DNA of 38,977 nt from Candidatus Thioglobus perditus (GTDB taxonomy: Bacteria; Pseudomonadota; Gammaproteobacteria; PS1; Pseudothioglobaceae), in the NCBI GenBank assembly GCA_002909145.1, contig PNQY01000076.1, positions 1-38,977 of the forward strand. The letters are read 5' to 3'. The notes under the pieces were generated by a model that searched no databases, had not been told where the DNA came from, and worked only from the letters and a program-made list of their open reading frames with translations. The translations under genes and the position numbers were made by a program. This document shows positions 21,593-30,306 of this stretch, piece by piece; within the stretch, counting starts at the first letter, position 1, and each line of letters opens with the position of its first letter.

Positions 21593-23305
21593 TTAGTTAG
21601 ATGCAGGAACACGAATGTTCTCAACCATCTGCTCAACCTCTGCAGGTACTTTAGCTGTACGACTCATTACAAAGAATGCAACAGCGAAGTTAACCACAGC
21701 ACCAATAGCACCGAACGCATTAGGCTCAATACCTAAGAACCAGTTCGGATCCATGTCACCTAAGAAAGATGTTGACTTCACAAACATAATGCCTTTGTGT
21801 TGGAATACATATAACAATGTGATACCAATACCTGACAACATACCTGCAATTGCACCTTCTTTGTTCATCTTCTTGGAGAAGATACCCATCATAAGTGCAG
21901 GGAAGATACTAGACGCTGCTAGACCAAATGCAAGCGCCACAGTTCCCGCTGCAAAGTCTGGAGGGTTAAATCCGTAATATCCAGCAATTAAAATAGCACC
22001 AATCATTGATAACCTAGAATATTTCAACTCTTCCTTTTCACTAATATTAGGCCTCCATACACCTTTTAATAAATCGTGAGAAATAGATGATGCAATAGCC
22101 AGTAACAATCCTGCTGCCGTTGATAATGCTGCTGCCAATCCACCTGCTGCAACAATAGCGATAACCCAATTAGGTAAGCCAGCAATTTCTGGATTTGCCA
22201 ACACCATAATATCTCTATCTACTTTAACCATTTCATTGGCTTTCTTGTCACCAACATAAGAAATTAATCCATCATTATTCTTATCTTCAAACTTCAATAG
22301 TCCAGTTTTCTCCCAATTTTTAAACCATGCAGGTCTATCAGCATAGGCTAAATTTTGCTCAGCATTAGGCTGATCAATTGTTGTCATTAGGTTTAATCTA
22401 GCCATAGCCGCAACAGCTGGAGCTGTAGTATAAAGAATAGCAATAAATACTAACGCCCAACCAGCAGACTCACGCGCCGCCTTAACTGACTTAACCGTAA
22501 AGAATCTCATGATTACGTGTGGAAGTCCTGCAGTACCAATCATTAAAGACAGTGTATATACAAACATATTAGTTGCACTTAATCTAGCTTGGGTAGTGTA
22601 TTCTGCAAACCCTAGCTGCATTACAACTTGATCAAGTTTATCCAGTAGATAAGTACCATCAGCCATTTCACTACCAAGACCTAATTGAGGAATTGGATTG
22701 CCTGTAAGCATAAATGAAATAAATATTGCCGGAATTGTATAAGCAATAATCATAATCACGTACTGTGCAATCTGCGTATAGGTGATACCTTTCATTCCGC
22801 CCATTACTGCATAAAAAGCAACAATAACCATACCAGTCACTAGACCAGTTGAATAATCAACTTCTAAGAACCTAGAAAATGCAACACCAATACCTTTCAT
22901 TTGTCCAATTACGTATGTTACTGATGCAATAATAAGACAAATAACAGCAACAACTCGGGCTGTTTTTGAATAGTATCGATCAGAAATAAACTCAGGAACT
23001 GTGAATGATCCATGCTTTCTTAAGTATGGAGCGAGCAACATAGCCAAAAGAACATAGCCACCAGTCCAACCCATTAAGAATACCGAACCACCGTATCCAT
23101 AGAATGCAATTAAACCAGCCATTGAGATAAATGATGCAGCACTCATCCAGTCTGCCGCTGTTGCCATACCATTGGCCACAGGGTGAATACCACCACCGGC
23201 TACATAAAATTCACTAGTTGAACCGGCTCTGGCCCAAAAAGCAATACCAATGTAGATGGCAAAAGTTGCACCTACAAATAAAAACGTTAATGTTTGTAAA
23301 TCCAT
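21593..23305 (-). CDS. Na+/solute symporter, VC_2705 subfamily (acetate permease-like)
   Basis: Inner-membrane symporter of the SSS family, 570 residues with about 13 hydrophobic segments. It resembles ActP but belongs to the subfamily that pairs with a DUF4212 small subunit. Conserved features include the ADWMSAASFISMAG region near residues 51-64. A soluble loop at about 310-365 contains DKNNDGLISY (341-350), spaced like an EF-hand calcium loop. Acetate is the likely substrate given acs and the module, but other short carboxylates are possible. AAGGGGA precedes the ATG, indicating strong translation. It is 16 bases downstream of the small subunit. Confidence 0.92.
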   Translation of the reverse strand: MDLQTLTFLFVGATFAIYIGIAFWARAGSTSEFYVAGGGIHPVANGMATAADWMSAASFISMAGLIAFYGYGGSVFLMGWTGGYVLLAMLLAPYLRKHGSFTVPEFISDRYYSKTARVVAVICLIIASVTYVIGQMKGIGVAFSRFLEVDYSTGLVTGMVIVAFYAVMGGMKGITYTQIAQYVIMIIAYTIPAIFISFMLTGNPIPQLGLGSEMADGTYLLDKLDQVVMQLGFAEYTTQARLSATNMFVYTLSLMIGTAGLPHVIMRFFTVKSVKAARESAGWALVFIAILYTTAPAVAAMARLNLMTTIDQPNAEQNLAYADRPAWFKNWEKTGLLKFEDKNNDGLISYVGDKKANEMVKVDRDIMVLANPEIAGLPNWVIAIVAAGGLAAALSTAAGLLLAIASSISHDLLKGVWRPNISEKEELKYSRLSMIGAILIAGYYGFNPPDFAAGTVALAFGLAASSIFPALMMGIFSKKMNKEGAIAGMLSGIGITLLYVFQHKGIMFVKSTSFLGDMDPNWFLGIEPNAFGAIGAVVNFAVAFFVMSRTAKVPAEVEQMVENIRVPASN

Positions 23306-23321
23306 TTAATATCCCCTTATA

Positions 23322-23570
23322 TTATTTTTCGTCAACACCGAATTCTTTGTCAATTTTTCCCATGCTCTTTGCATAGTAAAAAATTAGAATTACGAATGTG
23401 TAGATTGAACCTTGTTGAGCAAACCAGAAACCAAGCTTATACCCTCCAAGTTTTATTGTGTTTAATGCATCAACGAAAACGATACCAAACAAGTATGAAA
23501 CAACAAACCAAATAGTTAGACACTTAATAATAAGTGCAATATTGGCTTTCCAGTAGTTATTATTAGTCAT
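23322..23570 (-). CDS. DUF4212 small subunit of the solute symporter
   Basis: 82 residues with two transmembrane helices (about 10-30 and 46-66) and a charged tail. DUF4212 proteins are the small partner of VC_2705-type symporters and are nearly always encoded just upstream of them, as here. The start at 23570 is fixed by a perfect AGGAGG five bases upstream; a longer in-frame start at 23609 lacks a site. Confidence 0.9.
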   Translation of the reverse strand: MTNNNYWKANIALIIKCLTIWFVVSYLFGIVFVDALNTIKLGGYKLGFWFAQQGSIYTFVILIFYYAKSMGKIDKEFGVDEK

Positions 23571-23610
23571 TAAAACCTCCTCTTTTTTTAGTTCAAGCAG
23601 ATTGTACACT

Positions 23611-23616
23611 CAATAA
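23611..23616 (-). promoter_or_regulatory. Possible -10 element of the symporter operon
   Basis: TACAAT on the minus strand, 41 bases upstream of the DUF4212 start. No good -35 hexamer is at normal distance, which would fit an activated promoter. Confidence 0.3.
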
Positions 23617-23627
23617 TTTATATTTAC

Positions 23628-23641
23628 TTGACTATCATCAA
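23628..23641. promoter_or_regulatory. FNR/CRP-family-like palindrome
   Basis: On the minus strand the 14 bases read TTGATGATAGTCAA and match the FNR consensus half-sites at nine of ten positions. Its centre is about 64 bases upstream of the DUF4212 start. Spacing to the guessed -10 is not the classic -41.5, so it is a candidate only. Confidence 0.3.
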
Positions 23642-23658
23642 ATTCTAATATGTCTTCC

Positions 23659-23674
23659 CAGAAAGGCTTTTCTG
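23659..23674. repeat. Inverted repeat between marR and the symporter operon
   Basis: A 6-bp perfect stem (CAGAAA with TTTCTG, loop 23665-23668), extended by flanking CCC and GGG, lies 18 bases past the marR stop. A T-rich tract follows only on the plus side, so it is a poor terminator for marR and could be an operator. Confidence 0.35.
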
Positions 23675-23691
23675 TGGGGGTATTTTTTGAA

Positions 23692-24180
23692 TTATTCTTT
23701 GAGTAATTTGGTCAAGAGTAAAGTTAAAGTTTGTAATTCGCTCTTAGAAAGTTTTGATTCAAAAAACTGTTTAGAGGCGTGTTGTATTGAAGGGTATTTA
23801 TTTTCAATAAATTTAATGCCAGAGTCAGTAAGTCTTACAATTTTGCTTCTTTTATCCATAGGGTTTGGATCTCTAACAATGTACTTTTTAATTTCTAATT
23901 TAATTAAAACTTTAGTTAAGCCCCCTGAGGACACCATAAGTGAGTTTGATAGCAATGAAGGCGTTAGACGGTGTGGATATGAAAATGATCGTAATAAAAC
24001 CATAACTTCTAATTCAAAAAATGACAGGTCGGACACATTGCTAACCTTTTCCATCAATAAATTAAATTCTGTTGAAGATCTACTTAAGTTAATTGCCGCC
24101 ATAGCCAAATCAACATTAATATCCGGCCAATTCTCATGAAACCGAATTTCTGTATTCTCAATTTTAACAAAGTCAATCAT
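23692..24180 (-). CDS. MarR-family transcriptional regulator
   Basis: 162 residues. The winged helix-turn-helix is clear: LTPSLLSNSLMVSSGGLTK (recognition helix) is followed by the wing RDPNPMDKRSKIVRLTDSG, the hallmark of MarR proteins. Flanking helices form the dimer interface. It lies just upstream of the symporter operon on the same strand and is separated from rpoZ by a terminator, so it has its own promoter. Control of the acetate genes is plausible from position, but the ligand is unknown. Confidence 0.9.
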   Translation of the reverse strand: MIDFVKIENTEIRFHENWPDINVDLAMAAINLSRSSTEFNLLMEKVSNVSDLSFFELEVMVLLRSFSYPHRLTPSLLSNSLMVSSGGLTKVLIKLEIKKYIVRDPNPMDKRSKIVRLTDSGIKFIENKYPSIQHASKQFFESKLSKSELQTLTLLLTKLLKE

Positions 24181-24221
24181 TATTTAATACAATACCTTAT
24201 TAAACTAAATTAAACAAAAAA

Positions 24222-24243
24222 AAATGACGCAGTGCGTCATTTT
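24222..24243. terminator. Bidirectional-looking terminator after rpoZ
   Basis: The stem 24224-24230 / 24234-24240 (ATGACGC with GCGTCAT) is flanked by A runs on one side and T runs on the other, extending the stem and giving a U tract in both directions. It lies 25 bases after the rpoZ stop, on the leftward path to marR. Confidence 0.88.
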
Positions 24244-24267
24244 TTTTTAACTTGTATAGTATTAGTG

Positions 24268-24600
24268 TTATTCGTTAACTTCAGTCACCTCATCAACACC
24301 TTCATCAACCGAAGTAACAGATAATTCTGCTTCAACTTCTTGCTTAGTTTGTGCATCTTGGGCCTTTTGTTGTGCCGTAAGCTCTTCTTCCATTGCATAA
24401 TCTTCAGTTAAAATAGAAGCATCAATAAGGCCAGCTTCAATTTCTCTTAGTGCAACTACAGTTGGCTTATCTTTACCCGCATCTAGTATTGATCTAAAAC
24501 CACCAGAGCTTAACTGATGGGCGCGTTTTGCAGCTACCAAAACTAACTCAAAACGATTATCTACAAAATCCAAACACTCTTCAACAGTTACTCTAGCCAT
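24268..24600 (-). CDS. rpoZ: RNA polymerase omega subunit
   Basis: Small subunit that aids RNA polymerase assembly and forms one ppGpp site. 110 residues (E. coli 91). The N-terminal [20 protein letters not shown] and the AAKRAHQL segment are typical. The longer C-terminus is rich in Glu and Val. GAGAG precedes the ATG. A single gene, divergent from dnaQ across 70 bases; its usual partners gmk and spoT are not here. Confidence 0.95.
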   Translation of the reverse strand: MARVTVEECLDFVDNRFELVLVAAKRAHQLSSGGFRSILDAGKDKPTVVALREIEAGLIDASILTEDYAMEEELTAQQKAQDAQTKQEVEAELSVTSVDEGVDEVTEVNE

Positions 24601-24670
24601 AATACTCTCTAACTTTTAGTTATGATAAAATCAATCAATTTTACACGAAAATAAGTTCAAGGAATATTTG

Positions 24671-25342
24671 ATGGAAAGACTAATTGTTTTAGATACTGAG
24701 ACCACTGGTATTGAGCCATCTGAAGGTCATCGAATTATTGAAATTGGCTGCACTGAAATTATAGATAGGGCAATCACTGAAGGCAACGAATATCATCAAT
24801 ATATCCAGCCTGAACGCAATGTTGGCGATTCAGTTAGAATTCACGGTATTACTGATAAATTTTTAACTGGCAAACCCAAATTTGAAGAAATCGCTTCTGA
24901 ATTTATAGAGTATATCAGAGGTGCAACACTAGTCATTCACAACGCTCCATTTGACCTTGGTTTTTTGAACCATGAGCTCAAGCTTATAGGGGCTGATGAA
25001 AGCATTGAAGATATATGCATAATTATTGACTCATTAGAACTATCAAAACAACAGCGTCCAGGAATGATGCACAATCTAGATGCACTATGCCGCAGATTTG
25101 AAATTGATGCTAGCGCCCGTACTGTTCACGGAGCGTTGTTAGACGCACAAATCCTTGCACAGGTGTACTTGGCAATGACAGGCGGTCAGTCAACATTATT
25201 TGGCGACAACACAAATACTAATGATAAGAAAACTAGCAAAAATTCCATTATTAGAATAGATAGTAATAGAGGTAAAATTAAAATCATTAAAGCAAACAAA
25301 GCCGAACTAGAAGAGCATAAAAGCTACTTCGAAAAAGCATAG
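24671..25342 (+). CDS. dnaQ: DNA polymerase III epsilon subunit (proofreading)
   Basis: 3'-5' proofreading exonuclease of the replicase. 223 residues. Motif Exo I is DTETTG (Asp8, Glu10), Exo II is HNAPFD, and Exo III contains HGALLDAQ. A beta-clamp-binding motif, QSTLF, follows the catalytic domain near residue 174, and a Lys-rich tail contacts the polymerase in the family. AAGGA lies eight bases before the ATG at 24671; a TTG one codon earlier is an alternative. It runs into ubiD after 12 bases. Confidence 0.96.
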   Translation: MERLIVLDTETTGIEPSEGHRIIEIGCTEIIDRAITEGNEYHQYIQPERNVGDSVRIHGITDKFLTGKPKFEEIASEFIEYIRGATLVIHNAPFDLGFLNHELKLIGADESIEDICIIIDSLELSKQQRPGMMHNLDALCRRFEIDASARTVHGALLDAQILAQVYLAMTGGQSTLFGDNTNTNDKKTSKNSIIRIDSNRGKIKIIKANKAELEEHKSYFEKA

Positions 25343-25354
25343 GTAGGGTATTTT

Positions 25355-26821
25355 ATGCAATATCAGGATTTACGTGAATTTATTGGTGAACTGGAAAAAC
25401 AAGGCAGGCTTAAGCGAATTACACAGGAAGTAGACGCCAATCTAGAAATTACTGAAATATGTCGTCGAACTTTAGATAAAGAAGGTCCTGCTCTTTTATT
25501 TGAAAATGTAAAAGATTCTAGTATGCCAGTATTGGCCAATTTATTTGGCACCACGGATAGAGTAGCAAGCGCAATGGGTCAGAGCGATTTAATCGCATTG
25601 AGAGAACTAGGAAAAATCCTCGCCGAACTTAAACAGCCAGAACCACCAAAAGGCTTAAAAGATGCATTTGAGAAACTACCAAAATTAAAAAAAGTTCTCA
25701 ATATGCCGGTTAAAACCGTTAAAAAAGGTCAATGCCAAGAAGTTGTTATTGAGGGTGATGATGTAGATCTTAATAAATTACCTATACAAACATGTTGGCC
25801 AGGAGACGCCAATCCACTAGTTACATGGGGTCTAACGATTACCAAAGGTCCTCTAAAAAAGCGTCAAAATTTAGGTATTTATCGTCAACAGTTAATTGGC
25901 AAAAATAAGCTAATTATGCGCTGGCTTTCACATCGTGGTGGGGCGCTAGACTTTAAAGATTGGTGTGATAAAAACCCTGGTCAACCATACCCTGTATCGG
26001 TTGCAATTGGCGCCGACCCTGCTACAACATTAGCAGCAGTTACCCCAATTCCAGACACTCTAAGCGAGTATGCCTTTGCAGGGCTGCTGCGTGGTAAAAA
26101 AACCACAGTATGTAAATGTATTGGCAATGATTTACAAGTTCCAGAGAATGCAGAAATTGTGCTAGAAGGTGTAATTTACCCTGATGAAATGGCTGATGAA
26201 GGCCCCTATGGAGATCACACAGGATATTACAATGAGGTTGAGCGTTTTCCAGTATTTACTGTTGAACGAATCACTCATAGAGAAAACCCAATTTATCATT
26301 CAACTTACACAGGCAAACCTATTGATGAGCCAGCAGTTCTGGGTGTTGCATTAAACGAGGTGTTCGTCCCCCTACTACAGCAACAGTACCCTGAAATTAC
26401 AGATTTTTATCTTCCACCAGAGGCATGCTCTTATAGGATGGCAGTGGTTAGTATTAAGAAACAATACCCAGGACATTCAAAAAGAGTGATGATGGGAGTT
26501 TGGTCATTCTTGCGTCAGTTTATGTATACCAAATTTGTCATTATTGTTGATGATGATATTGACGTGAAAAACTGGAAGGAAGTTATTTGGGCCATGACAA
26601 CTAGAGTAGATCCAACACGCGATACCACTTTAATTGACAACACTCCTATTGACTACCTTGATTTTGCCTCGCCAGTCTCTGGACTGGGCTCAAAGATGGG
26701 TATAGACGCAACCAACAAACTACCTGGTGAAACTGATAGAGAATGGGGGACACCAATTGTTATGGACAAAAATGTTATTCAAAAGATTGATAATATTTGG
26801 AAAGAACTTGGAATTGATTAA
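25355..26821 (+). CDS. ubiD: 3-octaprenyl-4-hydroxybenzoate carboxy-lyase
   Basis: Prenylated-FMN decarboxylase of ubiquinone synthesis. 488 residues (E. coli 497). It opens with the family [20 protein letters not shown] segment. The catalytic-region [13 protein letters not shown] contains the conserved Glu and Asp of the active site, and the C-terminal part carries DDDIDV and the DWA-like RVDPTRDT region. TAGGG lies seven bases upstream. Downstream is the tRNA-Pro promoter. Confidence 0.97.
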   Translation: MQYQDLREFIGELEKQGRLKRITQEVDANLEITEICRRTLDKEGPALLFENVKDSSMPVLANLFGTTDRVASAMGQSDLIALRELGKILAELKQPEPPKGLKDAFEKLPKLKKVLNMPVKTVKKGQCQEVVIEGDDVDLNKLPIQTCWPGDANPLVTWGLTITKGPLKKRQNLGIYRQQLIGKNKLIMRWLSHRGGALDFKDWCDKNPGQPYPVSVAIGADPATTLAAVTPIPDTLSEYAFAGLLRGKKTTVCKCIGNDLQVPENAEIVLEGVIYPDEMADEGPYGDHTGYYNEVERFPVFTVERITHRENPIYHSTYTGKPIDEPAVLGVALNEVFVPLLQQQYPEITDFYLPPEACSYRMAVVSIKKQYPGHSKRVMMGVWSFLRQFMYTKFVIIVDDDIDVKNWKEVIWAMTTRVDPTRDTTLIDNTPIDYLDFASPVSGLGSKMGIDATNKLPGETDREWGTPIVMDKNVIQKIDNIWKELGID

Positions 26822-26846
26822 TTAAAATTCATATCCAATTTAACTA

Positions 26847-26874
26847 TTTACATTCACTATTAACAAAGTATAAT
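26847..26874 (+). promoter_or_regulatory. Promoter of tRNA-Pro
   Basis: A -35 TTTACA (26847-26852), a 16-base spacer and a perfect -10 TATAAT (26869-26874) place the start near 26881, five bases before the tRNA. It is the clearest sigma-70 promoter in the window and probably once served the whole Pro-Arg-His operon. Confidence 0.75.
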
Positions 26875-26885
26875 TATTGTTTTTT

Positions 26886-26962
26886 CGGAGTGTAGCGCAG
26901 TTTGGTAGCGTATCTGGTTTGGGACCAGGTGGTCGGGGGTTCAAATCCCTCCACTCCGACCA
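26886..26962 (+). tRNA. tRNA-Pro (anticodon TGG)
   Basis: Complete 77-nt cloverleaf with encoded CCA. The acceptor CGGAGTG pairs with CACTCCG, the anticodon loop is TTTGGGA with TGG, and the T loop is TTCAAAT. Its last 23 bases recur exactly at 38756-38778, which makes this gene the left border (att site) of the glucose island. Confidence 0.97.
26940..26962. repeat. Left direct repeat (putative att site) in the tRNA-Pro 3' end
   Basis: Identical over 23 bases to 38756-38778; including the upstream variable and T-stem bases the match is 31 of 34 (26929-26962 against 38745-38778). tRNA 3' ends are the classic target of tyrosine integrases. Confidence 0.85.
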
Positions 26963-27136
26963 TTTAAAGCATATTATTAAAGTATATTTAATTCAAATAT
27001 TGCATTAACATAGGCCTATTCTGGATCTTTCAATTCAATAATGATACAGAATACTGTTTAGTCTATTATTTACTTACCGTTGGCCAGTTATATTGGCAAA
27101 TACAGATTAAAAAAATAACTATATTTAGGCTTTACA

Positions 27137-28552
27137 TTAGAGCCAATCAGTGTGGTATGTTTGACCTCTAGGTTTATCGACACGTTCATATTTGTGAGCA
27201 CCGAAATAGTCTCTCTGTGCTTGCAATAAGTTTGCTGGCAAGGATGGGTTACGGTAACCATCAAAGTAACACAAAGATGACGTCATTGCCGGTATAGGTA
27301 CTCCATGCTTTATTGCTAAAGAGCAAGTTCTGCGCCAGCCTTTTTGACAGTTATTTATCTTGTCCCTAAAGAATGGATCTAGTAACAAATTTTTTATATC
27401 TTTGTTGTTGTCATAAGCATCTTTAATTTTATTTAAAAATACCGAACGTATAATACAACCTCCACGCCAAATAAGTGCAATACCACCATAATTAAGGTTC
27501 CACTGATACTCTTTAGCTGCCTCAGAAAGAAGATTGTATCCTTGAGCATATGAAACCATTTTTGCTCCATAAAGTGCGTCATGTATATCTTTAAGAGCTT
27601 TCTCTTTATTTCCATCAAAAAAATTATCTGGTCCACTAAATATTTTTGACGCTTCCACCCTTTCATCTTTGAGGGAGGATAAGTAACGATAGAAAACCGA
27701 CTCTCCAATCAATGTAAGTGGTGCTCCAAGATTGAGAGCTGCAATTCCAGTCCACTTACCAGTGCCTTTTTGCCCAGCAACATCCAATATTTTATCTAGA
27801 ATGGGCTCGCCATCAACATCTTTGAAGGCCAAAATATTAGCTGTAATTTCAATCAGATAGCTACCTAGTTCACCTTCATTCCATTTCTTGAATGTTTTGT
27901 GCATCTCTTCATTAGACATACTTAAAACATCTCTCATTATTTGATAAGATTCACAAATTAGCTGCATATCTCCATACTCAATACCATTATGCACCATCTT
28001 GACAAAGTGGCCTGATCCGCCTTCACCTATCCAATCACAACAAGGCTGCCCATCCACCTTAGCAGAAATCAATTGCAGAATATCTTTTACCGAATCCCAT
28101 GCAGATACAGAGCCTCCTGGCATAATGGCCGGACCCTTTAATGCACCTTCCTCACCTCCAGATACTCCAGCACCAATGAAGTAGTACCCTTTTGACTCTA
28201 ATTCATTAGTTCTTCTTGTTGTGTCATGGTAATTGGAGTTGCCACCATCAATAATAATGTCACCTTTTTCAAGATATGGCAACAACTTATCAATAAAGCT
28301 GTCAACAACTACCCCTGCTTTAACCATCATCATTATCTTTCTTGGTTTTTCAATAGCCATAACAAAGTCATGAATATTGGCACAACCTATAAAGTTTCTG
28401 CCCTTGGCTGTGATATTAACAAAATTATCTACAGACTCTGGAGTGCGATTATGGACCGCCAATGTGAGGTTATGGCTTTCCATATTTAACGCTAAATTTT
28501 GCCCCATTACCCCTAATCCAATTAGGCCGATGTCAGCCTTTGTCTTATTCAT
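27137..28552 (-). CDS. gnd: 6-phosphogluconate dehydrogenase, decarboxylating
   Basis: Oxidatively decarboxylates 6-phosphogluconate to ribulose-5-phosphate with NADP+. 471 residues (E. coli Gnd 468), full length. N-terminal Rossmann motif GLIGLGVMGQNLALN, the NRT NADP-specificity segment, the IIDGGNS region, the catalytic GVSGGEEGA and the Lys in GHFVKMVHNGIEYGDMQ are all present. The start at 28552 is preferred over 28564 because a run of six G lies four bases upstream. Last gene of the island operon, 51 bases after glk, convergent with tRNA-Pro. Confidence 0.96.
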   Translation of the reverse strand: MNKTKADIGLIGLGVMGQNLALNMESHNLTLAVHNRTPESVDNFVNITAKGRNFIGCANIHDFVMAIEKPRKIMMMVKAGVVVDSFIDKLLPYLEKGDIIIDGGNSNYHDTTRRTNELESKGYYFIGAGVSGGEEGALKGPAIMPGGSVSAWDSVKDILQLISAKVDGQPCCDWIGEGGSGHFVKMVHNGIEYGDMQLICESYQIMRDVLSMSNEEMHKTFKKWNEGELGSYLIEITANILAFKDVDGEPILDKILDVAGQKGTGKWTGIAALNLGAPLTLIGESVFYRYLSSLKDERVEASKIFSGPDNFFDGNKEKALKDIHDALYGAKMVSYAQGYNLLSEAAKEYQWNLNYGGIALIWRGGCIIRSVFLNKIKDAYDNNKDIKNLLLDPFFRDKINNCQKGWRRTCSLAIKHGVPIPAMTSSLCYFDGYRNPSLPANLLQAQRDYFGAHKYERVDKPRGQTYHTDWL

Positions 28553-28603
28553 TTTGCCCCCCATAAAGATATAAATATATAAAATTAATTAGTTTAATTA
28601 AAT

Positions 28604-29566
28604 TCAATTTTTGTTGTTTATTAGTATTTGTGACGCCCCTAGAAGACCCATGTATCTAGCTTCTGAAAAATATACAGGTATGCTTTCCATATATCCTCTA
28701 AACCTGCCCTTATCATTGAAGCTTTTCAAAAAATCACTCTTAACAAATAACTCAAAAAAGTTTCTTATAACTCCTCCGGTAATATACACCCCACCAAGTG
28801 CTCCAATATTTAGAGCCGCACTACCAGCAACAGAGCCAAATATTTGACAAAAAAGTTGTAATGTTTCGTAGCATAGCTGGTCTGGATTAGGTTTGTTTGC
28901 TGCACTAGTTATCTGTGCTGGGGTAGTAAATTTAACTTTTTTCTGGTTAATTATTGCCAGTGCTCGATAAAGATTTACAATACCAGGGCCAGACAAAATA
29001 CGCTCCACTGAGACGTGCCCAAATTGTTTTTGCAGTATCTTCATAACTCTAAACTGAAGCTCTGAGTTGGGAGCAAAGTCAACATGCCCACCCTCTCCCA
29101 TTGCTGGAATCCACTCATTCGATGCAGGAATTAATCCACAAACTCCTAGCCCAGTACCTGAGCCAATTGCCAATCTGGCCCTGTCCTTTTGTATTATCCC
29201 TGGATTGATAACTACTACGTCTTTTCTAGATAATATTGTTGTAGCTATAGCCTGAGCAGTAAAATCATTGACCCATATAACATCAATATTATTTAGCGCC
29301 AACATAACATCTTCCTTGTTTACTTGCCAATCATTGTTAACTAGCTTGAATGTTTCTGTGTGTACAGCTCCAGCGATAGCAAAACAAGCTGAATTTATTT
29401 CTACCTGAGGAAGTTCAGTTAAATAAAAATTAATTGCACTCTGCAAATTTTTATATTCGGAGCATGCTAGATAGCGAATATTTTCTAACTCTACACTACC
29501 ATCCTTAACAACGGCAAGCCTGGTGTTTGTTGCCCCTATATCACCTATTAAATTATATTTACTCAT
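28604..29566 (-). CDS. glk: Glucokinase
   Basis: Phosphorylates glucose to glucose-6-phosphate with ATP. 320 residues (E. coli 321). It opens with the phosphate-binding GDIGATNTRLAVV. The catalytic Asp is in VNDFTAQA, and GSGTGLGVC and the GEGGHVDFAP segment follow, typical of the proteobacterial Glk family rather than ROK kinases. It lies 20 bases after pgl. It acts first on imported glucose, as the ABC importer does not phosphorylate its substrate. Confidence 0.95.
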   Translation of the reverse strand: MSKYNLIGDIGATNTRLAVVKDGSVELENIRYLACSEYKNLQSAINFYLTELPQVEINSACFAIAGAVHTETFKLVNNDWQVNKEDVMLALNNIDVIWVNDFTAQAIATTILSRKDVVVINPGIIQKDRARLAIGSGTGLGVCGLIPASNEWIPAMGEGGHVDFAPNSELQFRVMKILQKQFGHVSVERILSGPGIVNLYRALAIINQKKVKFTTPAQITSAANKPNPDQLCYETLQLFCQIFGSVAGSAALNIGALGGVYITGGVIRNFFELFVKSDFLKSFNDKGRFRGYMESIPVYFSEARYMGLLGASQILINNKN

Positions 29567-29586
29567 TTACTATCCATTTAATTTAG

Positions 29587-30306
29587 CTATGGACTCCAAT
29601 ATATACTCAATCCGTGCTCTAAAAAAGCATAAATTGGCATTATATTTGGGTCTTTATTTTTTATAGCCTTTTCGAGAGTTTTTAGTTTGTGCTCACCAAC
29701 TATATAAAGAACTATATTTCTTGATTTACATATCATGGATCTTGTTAAGCTGATACGTTCATATGGTGCTGTGTTTGGATTTACAGCAATGCATTTATTT
29801 TTGTTGTTGATGTCCATAGCCAAGGGCAACTCCTCACTACAAGGAAAGAGTGAAGCTGTGTGTCCATCACAACCCATGCCAAGTATGGATAGATCTATCG
29901 GGCCTTTTAATTTATCAAGAGATTTTTCAGATAAAGCCTGTCCGTCTTTAGCGCTATTTGAGTTGTTCTTGAGCGGGATAAAGTTTGCATTAACGACGTT
30001 ATTTTGTAACAAATTATTTCTTACCAGTAACTCATTGCTGTCTTTGTGAGTCGAATCCACCCAGCGATCATCTATTAGAGTTATATCTGTCAATTCCCAT
30101 TGAACATCTAGCTTGGATAATTTCTGGAAAAGATTTATTGGTGTTGATCCTCCTGAAACTGCCAGACTAACATAGTTATTATTGGCACTCAGGTCTGTGA
30201 ACATTTGTTTTATATCTTGAGTTAAATGTATTGCCAGCTCCTCTTCTGTGCTAGCACTATTCCATTTAACTTTACTTGGTAAGTACTCCGGTCTATCTAT
30301 CTTCAT
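29587..30306 (-). CDS. pgl: 6-phosphogluconolactonase (DevB type)
   Basis: Hydrolyses 6-phosphogluconolactone to 6-phosphogluconate. About 239 residues, the normal size. It shows the family SLAVSGGSTP phosphate-binding segment, LIDDRWVDSTHKDSNE and LGMGCDGHTASLFP. The start codon is uncertain: 30306 overlaps the zwf stop by 14 bases, and ATG at 30321 and TTG at 30330 are in frame. The overlap points to coupled translation with zwf, whose product it consumes. Confidence 0.93.
   Translation of the reverse strand: MKIDRPEYLPSKVKWNSASTEEELAIHLTQDIKQMFTDLSANNNYVSLAVSGGSTPINLFQKLSKLDVQWELTDITLIDDRWVDSTHKDSNELLVRNNLLQNNVVNANFIPLKNNSNSAKDGQALSEKSLDKLKGPIDLSILGMGCDGHTASLFPCSEELPLAMDINNKNKCIAVNPNTAPYERISLTRSMICKSRNIVLYIVGEHKLKTLEKAIKNKDPNIMPIYAFLEHGLSIYWSP

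Noticed and set aside
18520-25342. Two epsilon-subunit genes as a dnaQ duplication
   Set aside because: Only the gene at 24671 has the clamp-binding motif and replicative features. The gene at 18520 belongs to the acetate module and is too divergent for a recent duplicate.
26886-26962. tRNA-Pro as a damaged gene because its 3' end recurs elsewhere
   Set aside because: The cloverleaf, promoter and CCA are complete. Integration at tRNA 3' ends normally restores the gene, so the distant copy is the remnant.
26963-27136. Integrase remnant next to tRNA-Pro
   Set aside because: Short frames on both strands show no tyrosine-recombinase motif; the stretch is AT-rich spacer.
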